Source: Physocladia obscura
Taxonomy: Eukaryota; Chytridiomycota; Chytridiomycetes; Chytridiales; Chytriomycetaceae
Length of the DNA stretch: 12,088 nt
Reading direction: 5' to 3'
Assembly (NCBI GenBank): GCA_027596945.1
Contig: JADGJH010000653.1
Coordinates: 3,594-15,681 of the forward strand
Shown piece after piece: positions 1-8,962 of the stretch (positions within the stretch are counted from its first letter, which is position 1; each line of letters starts with the position of its first letter). The notes beneath the pieces are model-generated. The model saw only the letters and a program-made list of their open reading frames with translations. It made no database searches and was not told the DNA's origin. The position numbers and the translations under genes are program-made.

Positions 1-1
1 A

Positions 2-1221
2 GCCAAGACAAGGGCCAAGAAGCCAAGCCTGACTTCATTGAAAGACGAGCCAAGAGCAAGGGGTCGAAAGATTAAAACAAAAGAACAAAAAACAAAAATG
101 GCCTCGCAGGAGAATCAACGATCAAACACTATCCAAGGGACCACATTTCTTGTGAGAATGGTTTGACAATCTTGGACAATCTTTTGCTGTTTTTGTTTAT
201 TCGGTGTGTTTCATGCAGATGCTCTTGAATATCATCACAGGCGTATTTTCGTCATTCAATTGGACTCGACCGACTCTCATTGTAACTATTATCTTGCGTT
301 TCAGAAGTTTCTCTCCAGGCTTAAACGTTATTTATTCTGCTTCAGATTCATTGGCTCTGGACGATTCTTGGATTCATTGTATTATTTCATGTATCGCGAT
401 CAAATAATATTGTTTCACCGCCGCGAGTTTACTGGTCAGTGTTTTTCTTAAGAACAATTCGCTTCGTTTTCATTGCGATTTAAATTGAACAAATTTATAG
501 TTACATGGTATTTGCAGCGATGATCGCCGCATACGAATCCGTAAACCTTTTCCAAGGGTTCGATCCATTGGTCACTGCATGTGCGCTCGATTTCTCACGG
601 GCAGCCGAAATTCCAAATAGTTTTGCTGCCAGTTCGGAATGCGTTTGGAACTCTGTATATCATTTCCATGCTGTATATTTGTCGTTTGTGCATATCATGT
701 TTTTTGTTCTGCTGAACTGCTGTTTGCAGGATTCTATTCAGGTAATATATATTATTGGGATCTTTTATAGTTATTATTTATGATAATATTTAATAGGAGA
801 GTTTCGATGACGAAGGCAAAATTGGTCTTTTTATCAATTGGTTTGCAAATATTTTGTTTTACATTAATTTCCGTTTGCTGACTTTTTTTTTATGGGTTCG
901 TTCATCAGGCATAATTACACCACGATCCCGTTTCCAGTTCTTTTTGCCAATATGTTTGCGATTCTTGGAATGCGCAAATACGTGGACCTTGTTTCATCAT
1001 TTGATGAATGGAGCGAACATATTTCTGATGCGTTTTGGATTCTATTACGCGTTCTCGCTATCGGAAACATACTGTTCAATTTCGTGCTGTTTTATCTGTT
1101 TGTGCAAAGCGATAGAGAAGTTTCGCTGCTGGAGTCTTTGCGGGTTAAAGCTTTGCAAGCGATACGACGAGATGACGGGTTTGAAGATTTGGAAGGCGGA
1201 GAACGGAAAACTGTTCTTTGA
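2..1221 (+). CDS. 3' part of a multi-pass membrane protein, two-pore-channel-like pore domain (5' end probably outside window)
   Basis: Exons that join in frame are 2-151, 219-281, 346-434, 501-654, 730-741, 797-840 and 909-1221 (TGA), with GT..AG introns of 55-75 bp and phases 0,0,2,0,0,2. The first exon is a very basic, linker-like stretch open from base 2; the ATG at 98 has a strong context (aaaaATGG) and is an alternative start giving only 242 residues. Visible elements are a hydrophobic segment around LWTILGFIVLF, an S5-like helix (YMVFAAMIAAYESVNLFQG), a variable loop with one Cys, a pore-loop-like stretch NWHNYTTIPFPVLFANMF, a DEWS motif and a long S6-like helix (FWILLRVLAIGNILFNFV), then a basic/acidic tail. 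The N-[FW]-x-x-[FY]...LF...WS...S6 order matches domain II of two-pore (TPC) cation channels as I know them, which act in endolysosomal or vacuolar membranes. No voltage-sensor arginine ladder is seen, so the full channel would need exons upstream. Family assignment is inference; exon structure is better supported. Confidence 0.5.
655..729 (+). other. in-frame 75-bp intron or retained exon segment
   Basis: The stretch begins gtatat and ends tttgcag, is exactly 25 codons long and has no stop in the gene 1 frame. Spliced out, it leaves a 12-nt microexon (730-741) between two introns. Retained, it adds a hydrophobic segment (SFVHIMFFVLLNCCL) just before the pore loop. The sequence alone does not decide between the two. 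Confidence 0.4.
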
Positions 1222-1531
1222 TCGATAAAAGTTTCAGAGATTTATTGTTTACTTTTGCATATTAAGATCCTTTTTTTTCACCTGTTTCTTCACCTTTTTT
1301 TTTGTTTCAGTCACGTCTTGCAAAATAGTCAATTTTTAAGAATAAATTCTTATTTTCTTTCCAACAATAAGGTTTTCAAAAATTAATTTTTTTAATCCAT
1401 TTTGTTTTTGTTTATCGTGCCTTTTTCACGTCTATACAAATTATTCATCACTCTTTTTTCCCCTTTCAATTGACGTTATAACTTCAAATTATCATTCATT
1501 CATTTATTACTACCATTTTTTTTACTACTAA
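1222..1531. other. convergent intergenic spacer with candidate poly(A) signals
   Basis: AT-rich spacer between the stop codons of gene 1 (+) and gene 2 (-), full of poly-T tracts. A plus-strand AATAAA lies at 1341-1346, about 120 bp past the gene 1 stop. A minus-strand AATAAA lies at 1503-1508, about 24 bp past the gene 2 stop. No coding signal is visible. Confidence 0.5.
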
Positions 1532-2617
1532 TTACAGACTTCGTTGCGTATCACGTGAATTAAACGGCGCAAGAGGATGCAAAACATCATTCAACCAACT
1601 CCCGAAAGTAGCTCCAACAATCTTAATGTACTCTGCATCGCTCAACTCCTCTTCTCCCACCACCAAGACAGACGAAACACCTTCCGCTGCTCCATCGACT
1701 CCACCATCTTGGAGTTCATTCGGACTAAACAGCTTCAGAGTTCCAAAAATCGGATAATCACTACCACCGCTATCGCTGATGGGAATATGCGTGCTTTCAT
1801 GGAAAAACACGAATCTGCTGACAAACGATTCGCCAATAGTCGTTTTGCTTGGTTTTCCAAAAAATCGCGAGTGGTTGATACTACGCGTGATTTCGTGGCG
1901 CGCCGAGATTTTGTGGAGCACATTTGTTTTCAGATCCAGTTTCAATGCTGCAGGGATGAGGGGAAATTCCGGCTTCGCAGGGAATGTGTCGAGGGTAGCT
2001 TTGTTTGTGACAAAAAAGGAGTCTGTGGGTGGTTGGTGCTGGAATTTTCCTCTATTATTTTATTATTATATAAGAAACGAGTTTTTTCTTATAGAATATT
2101 GATAGACTGACCGTTCGACATGATTTTTTAAATCCAAATAAAACAAGTCTTCGCGGTCGACTTCGTACCATGAATATTTTGAGTGGTTGATTGATATTTT
2201 GCAGTGCGAATGCGATGACGGCATCAGCTCCATTTCGACTGAATCTTGACTGCTTTTTACAGCATAAATCATTCCCGACTTGTTCAGTACAGTAAACTCT
2301 AAAGCGGGAGAAAATAAAAAACATGAGCTAAATTGGGTGGCTTCTGAAAAAATTGCAGATAAAAAAAAAGGCCGAGGAGAGATTTAGAAAACATTACCAC
2401 AAACATTATCAAGATCATTGACCGAATAGACCGAATAGTCGTAGATCAGATACCAATTCTTCCAGCTTTTCGTCCACTGCTTGATAAAGATCAAGTACTC
2501 GAGTTTAATGTGTACGGTTGTTAGCGTTGTTGCTGCAGCTCCAAGATCTGGGACGACAGAAAATACTTCGATGCCGTTGTGGATTATTTTTGATCGACGG
2601 AACCCAAACTCTTTCAT
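1532..2617 (-). CDS. uncharacterised soluble protein, about 323 residues, three exons
   Basis: The start at 2617 sits in a near-perfect Kozak context (gcgccaccATGA). Exons are 2617-2398, 2343-2112 and 2051-1532 (TAA), with introns of 54 bp (2397-2344) and 60 bp (2111-2052, donor gtcagt); phases 1 and 2 match on both sides. A second acceptor at 2299 is also in frame and would remove 15 residues. The protein has no signal peptide or membrane helix. The first 150 residues alternate hydrophobic and polar in a beta-rich pattern, with the aromatic cluster WTKSWKNWYLIYDYSVYS. The middle is proline-rich (HQPPTDS, FPAKPEFPLIP), and the C-terminal third is acidic then amphipathic (EEELSDAEYIKIVGATFGSW). 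I do not recognise the family. The large plus-strand reading frame over the last exon is an antisense shadow, because the minus frame is open across all three exons with good splice sites. Confidence 0.6.
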
Positions 2618-2941
2618 GGTGGCGCGTTGGTCTGTGTTGGTTGTCGCCTTTTTTTTTTTTTGTTTTTGTCGAGAACGGGTTTTTTGTATGTTTTTTAATC
2701 TTCAAAATTGATCGCAGTTGAGGAAATCACATGGCTTTTGCATTTATCGCCGCATGAACAACGTCGTTATTCCGAAAGCACCAATATTTTGGCGAATTGG
2801 TGCATTTTATACAATTCGGGGCATTGTTTGTTATTTTGCACCAATTGTTTTGCTGACTAATGCTACCGAATCTCTTTTTTTTTTCCGTCACACTATGTTG
2901 ACAAACCGTGATTTGAGAAAATGACGACCCACCTGTCAAAT
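2618..2941. other. spacer between genes 2 and 3 with an inverted-repeat cluster
   Basis: Spacer between the gene 3 stop (2942) and the gene 2 start (2617), presumably holding the gene 2 promoter and the gene 3 3' UTR. It contains GCACCAAT at 2778-2785, its reverse complement at 2796-2803, and a third copy GCACCAATT at 2838-2846. Poly-T runs lie near 2648-2661 and 2874-2884. Short reading frames here on both strands look non-coding. Confidence 0.4.
2778..2846. repeat. three-copy GCACCAAT inverted repeat, mutually exclusive hairpins
   Basis: GCACCAAT (2778-2785) pairs with ATTGGTGC (2796-2803) across a 10-nt loop. The same AATTGGTGC (2795-2803) pairs over 9 bp with GCACCAATT (2838-2846) across 34 nt. 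The core contains a CCAAT pentamer, so these may equally be three CCAAT-box-like sites in alternating orientation upstream of gene 2. Confidence 0.35.
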
Positions 2942-3237
2942 TTAATTTCTTTTTTTTTTTGCGATATAATTATTGATTTGATAGAAAGCGAAATACAACT
3001 ATCAAATTTAAAACTTATTAGAGGTTAATTAACATCAAGAAAATATTTAGACAAGCGTACCTGTTCAAAGTAATGGGAGATTTGGAGCCGTTTTGTGACA
3101 AAAAAGCAACACCATTTAATTGTTGCAAAGGTGAGAAGCGCCGACATGGAACGCGTATTGCCGCGAGAAAAAGAGTCCTGGATACCGGTTAGTGTAAGAG
3201 CGACAAGCAGGGTGTTATCTCTGCTGAACACTTCCAT
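2942..3237 (-). CDS. small putative membrane protein, about 77 residues, two exons
   Basis: The start at 3237 has a strong context (aaaaATGG). Exon 1 (3237-3061) encodes 59 residues and ends at a good donor (CAG|gtacgc). With the acceptor at 2999 the intron is 62 bp, matching its neighbours, and the protein ends 18 residues later in a Lys-rich tail (IAKKKRN). A second acceptor at 2933 (aaatttgacag) would give a 128-bp intron and a different 14-residue end, stopping at 2888. A moderately hydrophobic stretch around residues 32-48 (MSALLTFATIKWCCFFV) could cross a membrane, with a weaker one near residues 9-18. No family recognised. The gene is divergent from gene 4. Because it is short, it could be spurious. 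Confidence 0.4.
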
Positions 3238-3833
3238 TTTTGGTTGGTAAACTCATTGTTTGGCCAATAGTTGCAGACAATGGCGGCAGTTGAGGCAATT
3301 GGATTTGCAGTTTTTTATTTTTATTTCAATCTTTATCAATCAGCTTGATGATCTTAAAATTAATAATAATAACAAAAGACAAAATTAAAACAAATTCAAA
3401 CCATATAATTTCATTCAAAATTGAAAACAGTTGAAATCACATTCTAAATAATCATAAATAATTTCTTCAATTGAAATCATGATAAAGCCAGTGTGTCAGC
3501 AAAGAGTTTCAAAATTTGAGTGCGATTAATTGTCTGAGTTCCAAACTATTTGAACCCAACGAAATTTGTTTCATGAAAATCCAAAGCATTTTGAGAATTT
3601 GTGCTCTGCCTGTCAATGACAAAAGTTTTGTGGTCCATACTTGGATACTGCCAAAACATAATGACAGTATTGAATACTAAACTATATAGTCATTTCATGA
3701 AATTCTATGAAGTGAAGTTAATTTGATCAGAAGCAACTCAATTCTACTATAATAAAACTTCTCTTTGTGCTTTTAGTAATTTTTTGGTTTTATCTGTAAC
3801 ATGTTTTTTTTGCTCTCAGAAAAAGCAAAAGTG
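3238..3833. other. AT-rich divergent intergenic region (promoters of genes 3 and 4)
   Basis: About 600 bp with no convincing reading frame, between the divergent starts of genes 3 and 4. It contains two copies of the 10-bp palindrome TTTCATGAAA (3569-3578 and 3693-3702), a direct repeat TTGAAATCA (3431-3439 and 3471-3479), and a TATA-like actatatagt at 3681-3690. A pyrimidine tract ending ctctcag just before 3820 resembles a splice acceptor, so gene 4 may have an intron in its 5' UTR. Confidence 0.45.
3569..3702. promoter_or_regulatory. paired TTTCATGAAA palindromes, possible factor-binding sites
   Basis: Two identical perfect 10-bp palindromes lie 124 bp apart (3569-3578 and 3693-3702), about 130 and 255 bp upstream of the gene 4 ATG. 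No known fungal factor is assigned. A regulatory role is inferred only from repetition, symmetry and position. Confidence 0.25.
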
Positions 3834-6800
3834 ATGGGAGAAAGGGAAACTGCTTTTCTCGTGAGCAGCGGAAGTGAGAATCAAAATGACGCGAATAATA
3901 TGAACGGCCCTCCACCGACCGATACAGATGGCATTGAAAGCTGGAACGCGACCGGCGAAGCAGAAAAGCGGAAGCGTGACGTGCTTTTCGCGCAGATATT
4001 CGGAAGCGTGACTGGTGGGATTGACACTGATTTTGATTCGCTGTCGGACTGCAACGACTGTTTGTCCGGTTCGGACACCGAGAATCCTCGCCCAAATAAT
4101 CTGCGCCCACACTCAAGCTTAAACCAACAACGCGATCATTCAACGCGCCGAGGAAGCCTTCAAAACCAGAAAGTAAAGGAAAACTACACAGCACCAACAA
4201 AAATCACTACTACAGCTACAACTGCATCCTCTCGCAAAGATTCAGACAGCACTGTCCCTACAAATCTCTTTAATCCATTTAAATTGCTTGCACGTTCGCC
4301 GCAAGATGGTACTTTTGGCATCTCGTTTCTCGCCAACGGCCTGAATCACGCCAGTGCCATAACGGCCGCAACAAGTGCTCAAAGTGAATGGGAAGATATC
4401 TGTAATGACTGGGCGGCTATTGTCTCCGCAATTCCGGCTGTGGTGGAGGTTTATTTGTTTTATTTGCTTTGTCCTACTGAATGCTAAACAGTGCTTTTTT
4501 TTTTTTCAAAGCCCCACAGACTACCTGGAGCAATAGATTTCGCCCATGACGAAAACTTTTCAGCCGAACTTCTTCGTATAGATCCGGACCTTGGTTTCAG
4601 ATCTATTAACACCGAGGTGCCACCAGCACTAACATTGTCATTGGCGCTTGTTGCACCGCCTCCACCACCGCCACCGACATTTTTGAGCGAAGATAATTGT
4701 GCAGCTTGCTTAGGTCGTGGTATTCTTTTGTGTTGTGATTCTTGTCCAAAGGTTTTTCACTTTTGTTGTGTTGCGGAAGGATTTTCTGGCGATGGATTGG
4801 ATACTCCTAACTTGTGGGAATGCAATGTTTGCAGATGGAAAAATGTACGCTATTCTTTAACTCAATAAGGAATTTTTGAATTTCTTATCCATGATTTTGA
4901 CAGACTCACGACGTTGATGATTCGAAATCAATTAAAACAACAAAACGGACGAAAAGCTCATCGCCAGTTCCGCAACCAACAGTGACAAATACGGTAGAAA
5001 AAATTAAATCGGCGTTTAACTTCCTTAATAGTGCCGTGGAAAGTCATAATCCGCGCTCGTTCCAACTTCCAAACCACATCTGGATGTCGTATGCTTGTGT
5101 TTATAAGCATCCTCTTACAGGCGACTATATTGATCTAATACAAACTGAGGTAACAGAAGTCACTGCTCCTGCTCCAAACAATGCTGCGCCGCCATTAACC
5201 AGACGAAACAATTTAGCCTTTCTGGCACAATCTACAGCGAATTCGACAGCCAATACAAATGTAATTCATCCCACAACAGCCGCATTTTCAGCAATTTCTT
5301 CAGCCGAATGGACACAAACAGTGATACGCATAAAAGGAACTGTTGCAGATTGGGTACACGATGCGCAATATAGTCAATTCAACACCCCCCAGTTCAGTCT
5401 CAAGCAAAAGCCCGCCGCCATTGCTGCCATGAAACCAAAAAATTCCGTCAACACTCACATTTTGACAACATTGGCAACTCACACTCGCCTTCCCTACACG
5501 CGGAATCTCCCGTTCTGTCACGCGTGTGCTCTTTCAAGTCGCCGCGATATGGTAAAATGCGACCACTGTGACGCTTGGTGGCATCCCGAATGTCTTCCGT
5601 TATCGTTCACTCACCGCCCGCCGCTTAATCGACCAATCACATCCGCGGTTCTCTCAAACGGCGGCGTTTCCGGCGGAACTGTCGGCCACGCGCGCACGCC
5701 GCCGCCTGTACGCGATTTTGCCGCGACCGATTGTGTCGATGCTGCATTTGCTTGGGACCTGCAGAGACGGTGTTGGGGCGACACGTGGATGGAACGGGAC
5801 GATACAACGGCGTATGGGAGTGTGTATTTTCGGAAACGGTGGATGTGCCCATTACATGTTGATTGGGCAGTTTCTGACGCTCACGCGGCGGGAAAACTAC
5901 GCCGACGTAAGCGTAAGCAGGTAATTGTGGTTGATTATACAGATATTGGAGAAAAAGTTGTTACTGGCAAAGTTGTTGACATGGAAAATGTTTTGAAGGG
6001 GAACGATGACGAAAGCGGTGTTGGTGGACGGTGGAATCTTGTTCTTGATAATAAAAGCGGCGGTGGCGTTGACGTTGATGGAAATGTTTTAGGTTTGGAT
6101 GGAGATCGAGTTGGTGATGATGGCGCTTATTTGCTAATTGTCAATGTTGAAGATCATCCTGTATTGTCTGATAACGAAACTGCACGATTTGATTGGCAAG
6201 ATGGAACGGTTAAACCCGATGATTCAAATGTACGACAGCAAACGACCGAACTCCTTGAGAACAGAAAAATTCGAATCAAAGGAGATCCGTCCGTTCTCGC
6301 TATGGCAGCAGCCAAAGGTTTTCAAATAAACGACAACGAAAATGATGGCATTGTTGTTCAAATCCCGGTAAAATTGAATCCTTTCCAAAAGTCTTTTGGA
6401 GTTGGAAAAGGAATCACCAAGGCAAAACGAAAGTCTACAGCTGCAGCCGCCTTCATTGCATCTTTGCAAAAGAATAATGACCAGCTTGCAATTACTTCAG
6501 AAAATATAAAAAAGAGTGGAAATGGAATCGAGGATGCGTCAAATAATTTCAAACATGGAAATAAAATCATGGAATTGCAAGTGACTATTGACGACGAAGG
6601 AAATCAAAACCATTCGGATAACAATGACGAAGCAGTTGCTATTGTAGGCCAATCTAAAGTTGCTGGCAAATCAGGAGAAAACCAGTCATCAATTGTTTCA
6701 GTACTTGAAGATGAAGTTTCTGAAATGATTCATACAACCTCTCCTCAAAGTACAATTTATGATGATAATGATCAAAAAGGAACCACTGTCCCCCAAATTG

Positions 6801-8776
6801 TTTTAAATACCAAAAATAGTTCTGGAAATGAAGTTTCGCTAGAGAAAATTGATAAATTGGTTGTTTTTAATTTGAATGAGACTGGAAATGGTGAGTGTGG
6901 ATTTTCTTCCCTCTCTTTTTTTCTTTCATTACCTGATAAATCCTTGAAAATTACTTAACAAGTTACACTGAACAAATTACGATTTAGAAAGGCCAAATGC
7001 TAATGCGAAGACCTTGGTTACTGCCGGCCCAAGTTTAAATTCATTTGGTTATCTCAATGAAACCCAGTTAACTGTTTCCGCGGTTAAAACTGGTGTAAGG
7101 GGACGTGGGCGTCCTCGGAAATTCGACACAAGATTCTTATCTTTTCCATTAACATCCTTGCCAACAACAACAACAACGACCGTAAAAACATTAATGGCGT
7201 ACATGTGTCCTGAACCTGGATGTGAAAAGGGGTATCCAGAAAGATGGCGACTGAAATCACATATGATGCTCCACACGAACAAATTTTTGTGCACACTTGA
7301 GAATTGCATGTGTGGCAACAAGCCGTTTCAGTCGTTTTATCATTTGGATCGGCATCAGAAAAAAGTTTTGCACGGAACAGTGGTGGCTGGAGGATTGCGA
7401 AAAAATTCTAGAGCTGTTTCCGCGAATAGTGGCGGTAGAAGTGATTCACCGAAACGTGGAAAGGAACCGGTGACCATTGCAGAGCACGAGAGTGAAAATG
7501 GTGAGAGATCTGGTTTGCTGATTGGATCTCTGGCAAATAATACCCATACTGCTACCGCCGCTGAAACGGCAATGAAGCTGATGCAACTGCAGCAAAAAAA
7601 TGCATCTGCGTATATCGAACCGACTGAAAATGTCTTCTATTGTACCTTTGCTGGATGTGGGAAAAATTTCACCTCGCTGGGATTTCTACAGCGACATTTT
7701 CACAAGATTCATCGAATGCCTGTTTCCGTTGCTGATTTTGTTGATGTAGATCTGACTGGTGTCGACTCAATGTTTTATTGTGACTCTTGCAATAAAACTC
7801 TCGTTTCGCGCAAATCTTTGATCAGACACAAGGGTCTGGTCCACAATATTCCTATTGCTGATATTCATCCAGTATCAAGTAACGTTGATAAACTCACTCA
7901 ACGTAATATTGAAAATACTAGAAGCAATGGTGCTGATTTTGCAACCTACGCTGTGGCGATTGATGAAGCTGAATCATTCAATATGTCTGCTCCAATTGGC
8001 TTTCAAGAACTCAAAGTTGCTGCTGTTATTCCTGCGAAAGATCAACCAAAACCTGAGAAAAAGTACACATGTCATTTTGCCAATTGTGGATGGAAATTTT
8101 CTTCAAAATGGAATATGCATAAACATTTGAATGCGCATGCAAATGGCCGGTATCGGGATTTGGAAAAAGGAATAAAACCAGTCTCTGCATATGTGCGCCG
8201 GTCAAAGAAATTAAATGTTGGTGGCCCTAATGGGATTGATGTGAAAAAGCTTGGACGGAATGGTGTTGTAGTTGGCAGTGGTGTTGGCAGTACAGCAGGA
8301 AGTAGTAAAGGTCACTCTGGGCCAATGTTGGCATCATCAGCAACAGCAACAGCAACAGTAGCTGGCGATAATGCTCGTGTGGGAGCAGGTAACTTTATCA
8401 TACCGTATAAGTTCCCAGTGGCTTTGCGGAAAATTGTATATCTTTTTGGTGCGAGAAAATTTAAAGGGCGTCGAAATTTGACACACTGCGTGCCAAACAA
8501 AACTTTTAGAGTTGATTTTGGGGGTCATGTTTTGTTTGTGGACTCGGTGGATGATGAATGGCTGGATTTGAAAGATGATAATGAATCTTTTTTGCGAAAT
8601 GGAGAGGATGATAGTGCTTTATCTATTTTGATGGATGCGTTTCAGCAGATTGCCGCTTTGGAGGAGAGGACTGATTTGGAACGAGAGGTTTGCTTGATTT
8701 TTAAACTTTTATTTTTAATTTACATATTCTCATTTATATTACACAGATTATTTATAAAATGCTTGAATTAAAGTAG
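3834..8776 (+). CDS. Rco1/PHF12-like double-PHD protein fused to an AT-hook and five C2H2 zinc fingers
   Basis: Exons are 3834-4448, 4512-4844, 4904-6890, 6988-8687 and 8747-8776 (TAG). All four introns (59-98 bp) are phase-consistent, giving 1554 residues; an in-frame ATG at 3801 would add 11. The N-terminus is acidic and Ser/Thr-rich. PHD1 (about 268-312) is canonical Cys4-His-Cys3. Next comes a conserved-looking segment (NPRSFQLPNHIW, about 365-399), then PHD2 (about 521-634) ending WMCPLH, followed by a basic GKLRRRKRK. The PHD1-linker-PHD2 order and the CPxH ending are typical of yeast Rco1 / fission yeast Cph / animal PHF12. These are Rpd3S (Sin3-HDAC) subunits that bind histone H3 tails and nucleosomes and suppress transcription within genes, so a nuclear chromatin role is inferred. 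After a long low-complexity acidic stretch come an AT-hook (RGRGRPRK, about 1016-1023), five C2H2 fingers (about 1052-1362) and a basic/aromatic C-terminus. Known Rco1 proteins lack these fingers. The fusion depends on the 6891-6987 intron; otherwise two adjacent genes are possible. Confidence 0.7.
4698..4832 (+). other. PHD finger 1 of gene 4
   Basis: Zinc ligands follow C-x2-C-x8-C-x2-C-x4-H-x2-C, then a closing C-x2-C: CAAC, CDSC, H and C in FHFCC, and CNVC after a Trp. This is a complete Cys4-His-Cys3 PHD finger, preceded by a run of seven prolines. Confidence 0.85.
5516..5857 (+). other. PHD finger 2 of gene 4, Rco1-type, with a long insert
   Basis: The first ligands CHAC, CDHC, and H and C in WWHPEC are intact, with C-x2-C-x10-C-x2-C-x4-H-x2-C spacing. 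The last pair is C and H of WMCPLH, 84 residues further on, separated by a Pro/Gly/Arg-rich insert. A last zinc pair of C-x2-H is characteristic of the second PHD of Rco1/PHF12 proteins. Confidence 0.7.
6891..6987 (+). other. 97-bp intron joining the PHD and C2H2 halves of gene 4
   Basis: The donor gtgagt is close to consensus; the acceptor is cgatttag. The phase-1 junction makes a Glu codon and keeps both long frames open (ending at 6890 and starting at 6988). Without splicing, the PHD frame stops at 6956-6958. The downstream frame has no ATG until 7194, which would start just before finger 1 and lose the AT-hook. Confidence 0.65.
7098..8138 (+). other. AT-hook and five C2H2 zinc fingers of gene 4
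   Basis: The AT-hook GRGRPRK core is at 7098-7121. Fingers 1, 3, 4 and 5 have regular spacing: C-x4-C-x12-H-x3-H at 7206-7274, C-x4-C-x12-H-x4-H at 7641-7712, C-x2-C-x12-H-x4-H at 7779-7844, and C-x4-C-x12-H-x3-H at 8070-8138. Finger 2 (7290-7373) is irregular, with extra residues around a third Cys (CTLENCMC). Only fingers 1 and 2 are close together; there are no TGEKP-type linkers. Confidence 0.8.
8333..8360 (+). repeat. CAGCAA/CAACAG microsatellite inside gene 4
   Basis: An imperfect trinucleotide tract (CAGCAACAGCAACAG core), read in this frame as an Ala/Thr run, in a low-complexity Gly/Ser/Ala linker after finger 5. A shorter ACA/CAA tract lies near 7158-7178. Confidence 0.5.
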
Positions 8777-8962
8777 AAATAATTGGATGTGAAAAGCGTG
8801 TTTTGCAAAGAATTTCGAATATATGTTTTTTTTTTTTTTTGACTTAATAGTAAACTTGTTCAATTTTTGGCATTTTATTGCAATGCCTTTTTACACACTG
8901 TTTCAAGAACAAGTTTTCTATTTCAAAAATTATTGGCAAGTGCTAAATCAGAAAATTCGTAT
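8777..8962. other. convergent spacer with 15-base poly-T run and a poly(A) signal for gene 5
   Basis: Spacer of 186 bp between the stops of gene 4 (+) and gene 5 (-). It holds a T15 run at 8826-8840 and a minus-strand AATAAA at 8874-8879, about 84 bp past the gene 5 stop. Nothing coding is seen. Confidence 0.5.

Noticed and set aside
466..500. alternative donor extending the 346-434 exon to include an S4-like LRTIRFVF stretch
   Set aside because: The phase does not match the next exon and the intron would be only 35 bp; the donor at 435 (gtcagt) keeps the frame.
1577..2110. 177-residue plus-strand reading frame
   Set aside because: It lies antisense to gene 2 exon 3; the minus strand has a Kozak start, three exons with matching phases and a poly(A) signal, while this frame shows no domain and runs into the gene 2 intron.
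2398..2617. PX (phosphoinositide-binding) domain in gene 2
   Set aside because: The W-x-x-Y-x-Y-S pattern loosely recalls the PX RRYSDF motif, but the key arginines and the proline-rich loop are absent.
2718..2924. 68-residue plus-strand reading frame
   Set aside because: It overlaps the inverted-repeat cluster and gene 2/3 flanks and has no family features.
3489..3500. CAGTGTGTCAGC, reminiscent of Tc1/mariner terminal repeats
   Set aside because: No flanking TA duplication, no matching inverted copy nearby and no transposase remnant in the spacer.
7194..8771. C2H2 half as an independent gene starting at the ATG at 7194
   Set aside because: The frame is open well upstream, with a perfect AT-hook before that ATG, and joins the PHD frame through a near-consensus splice pair. 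Kept only as an alternative.
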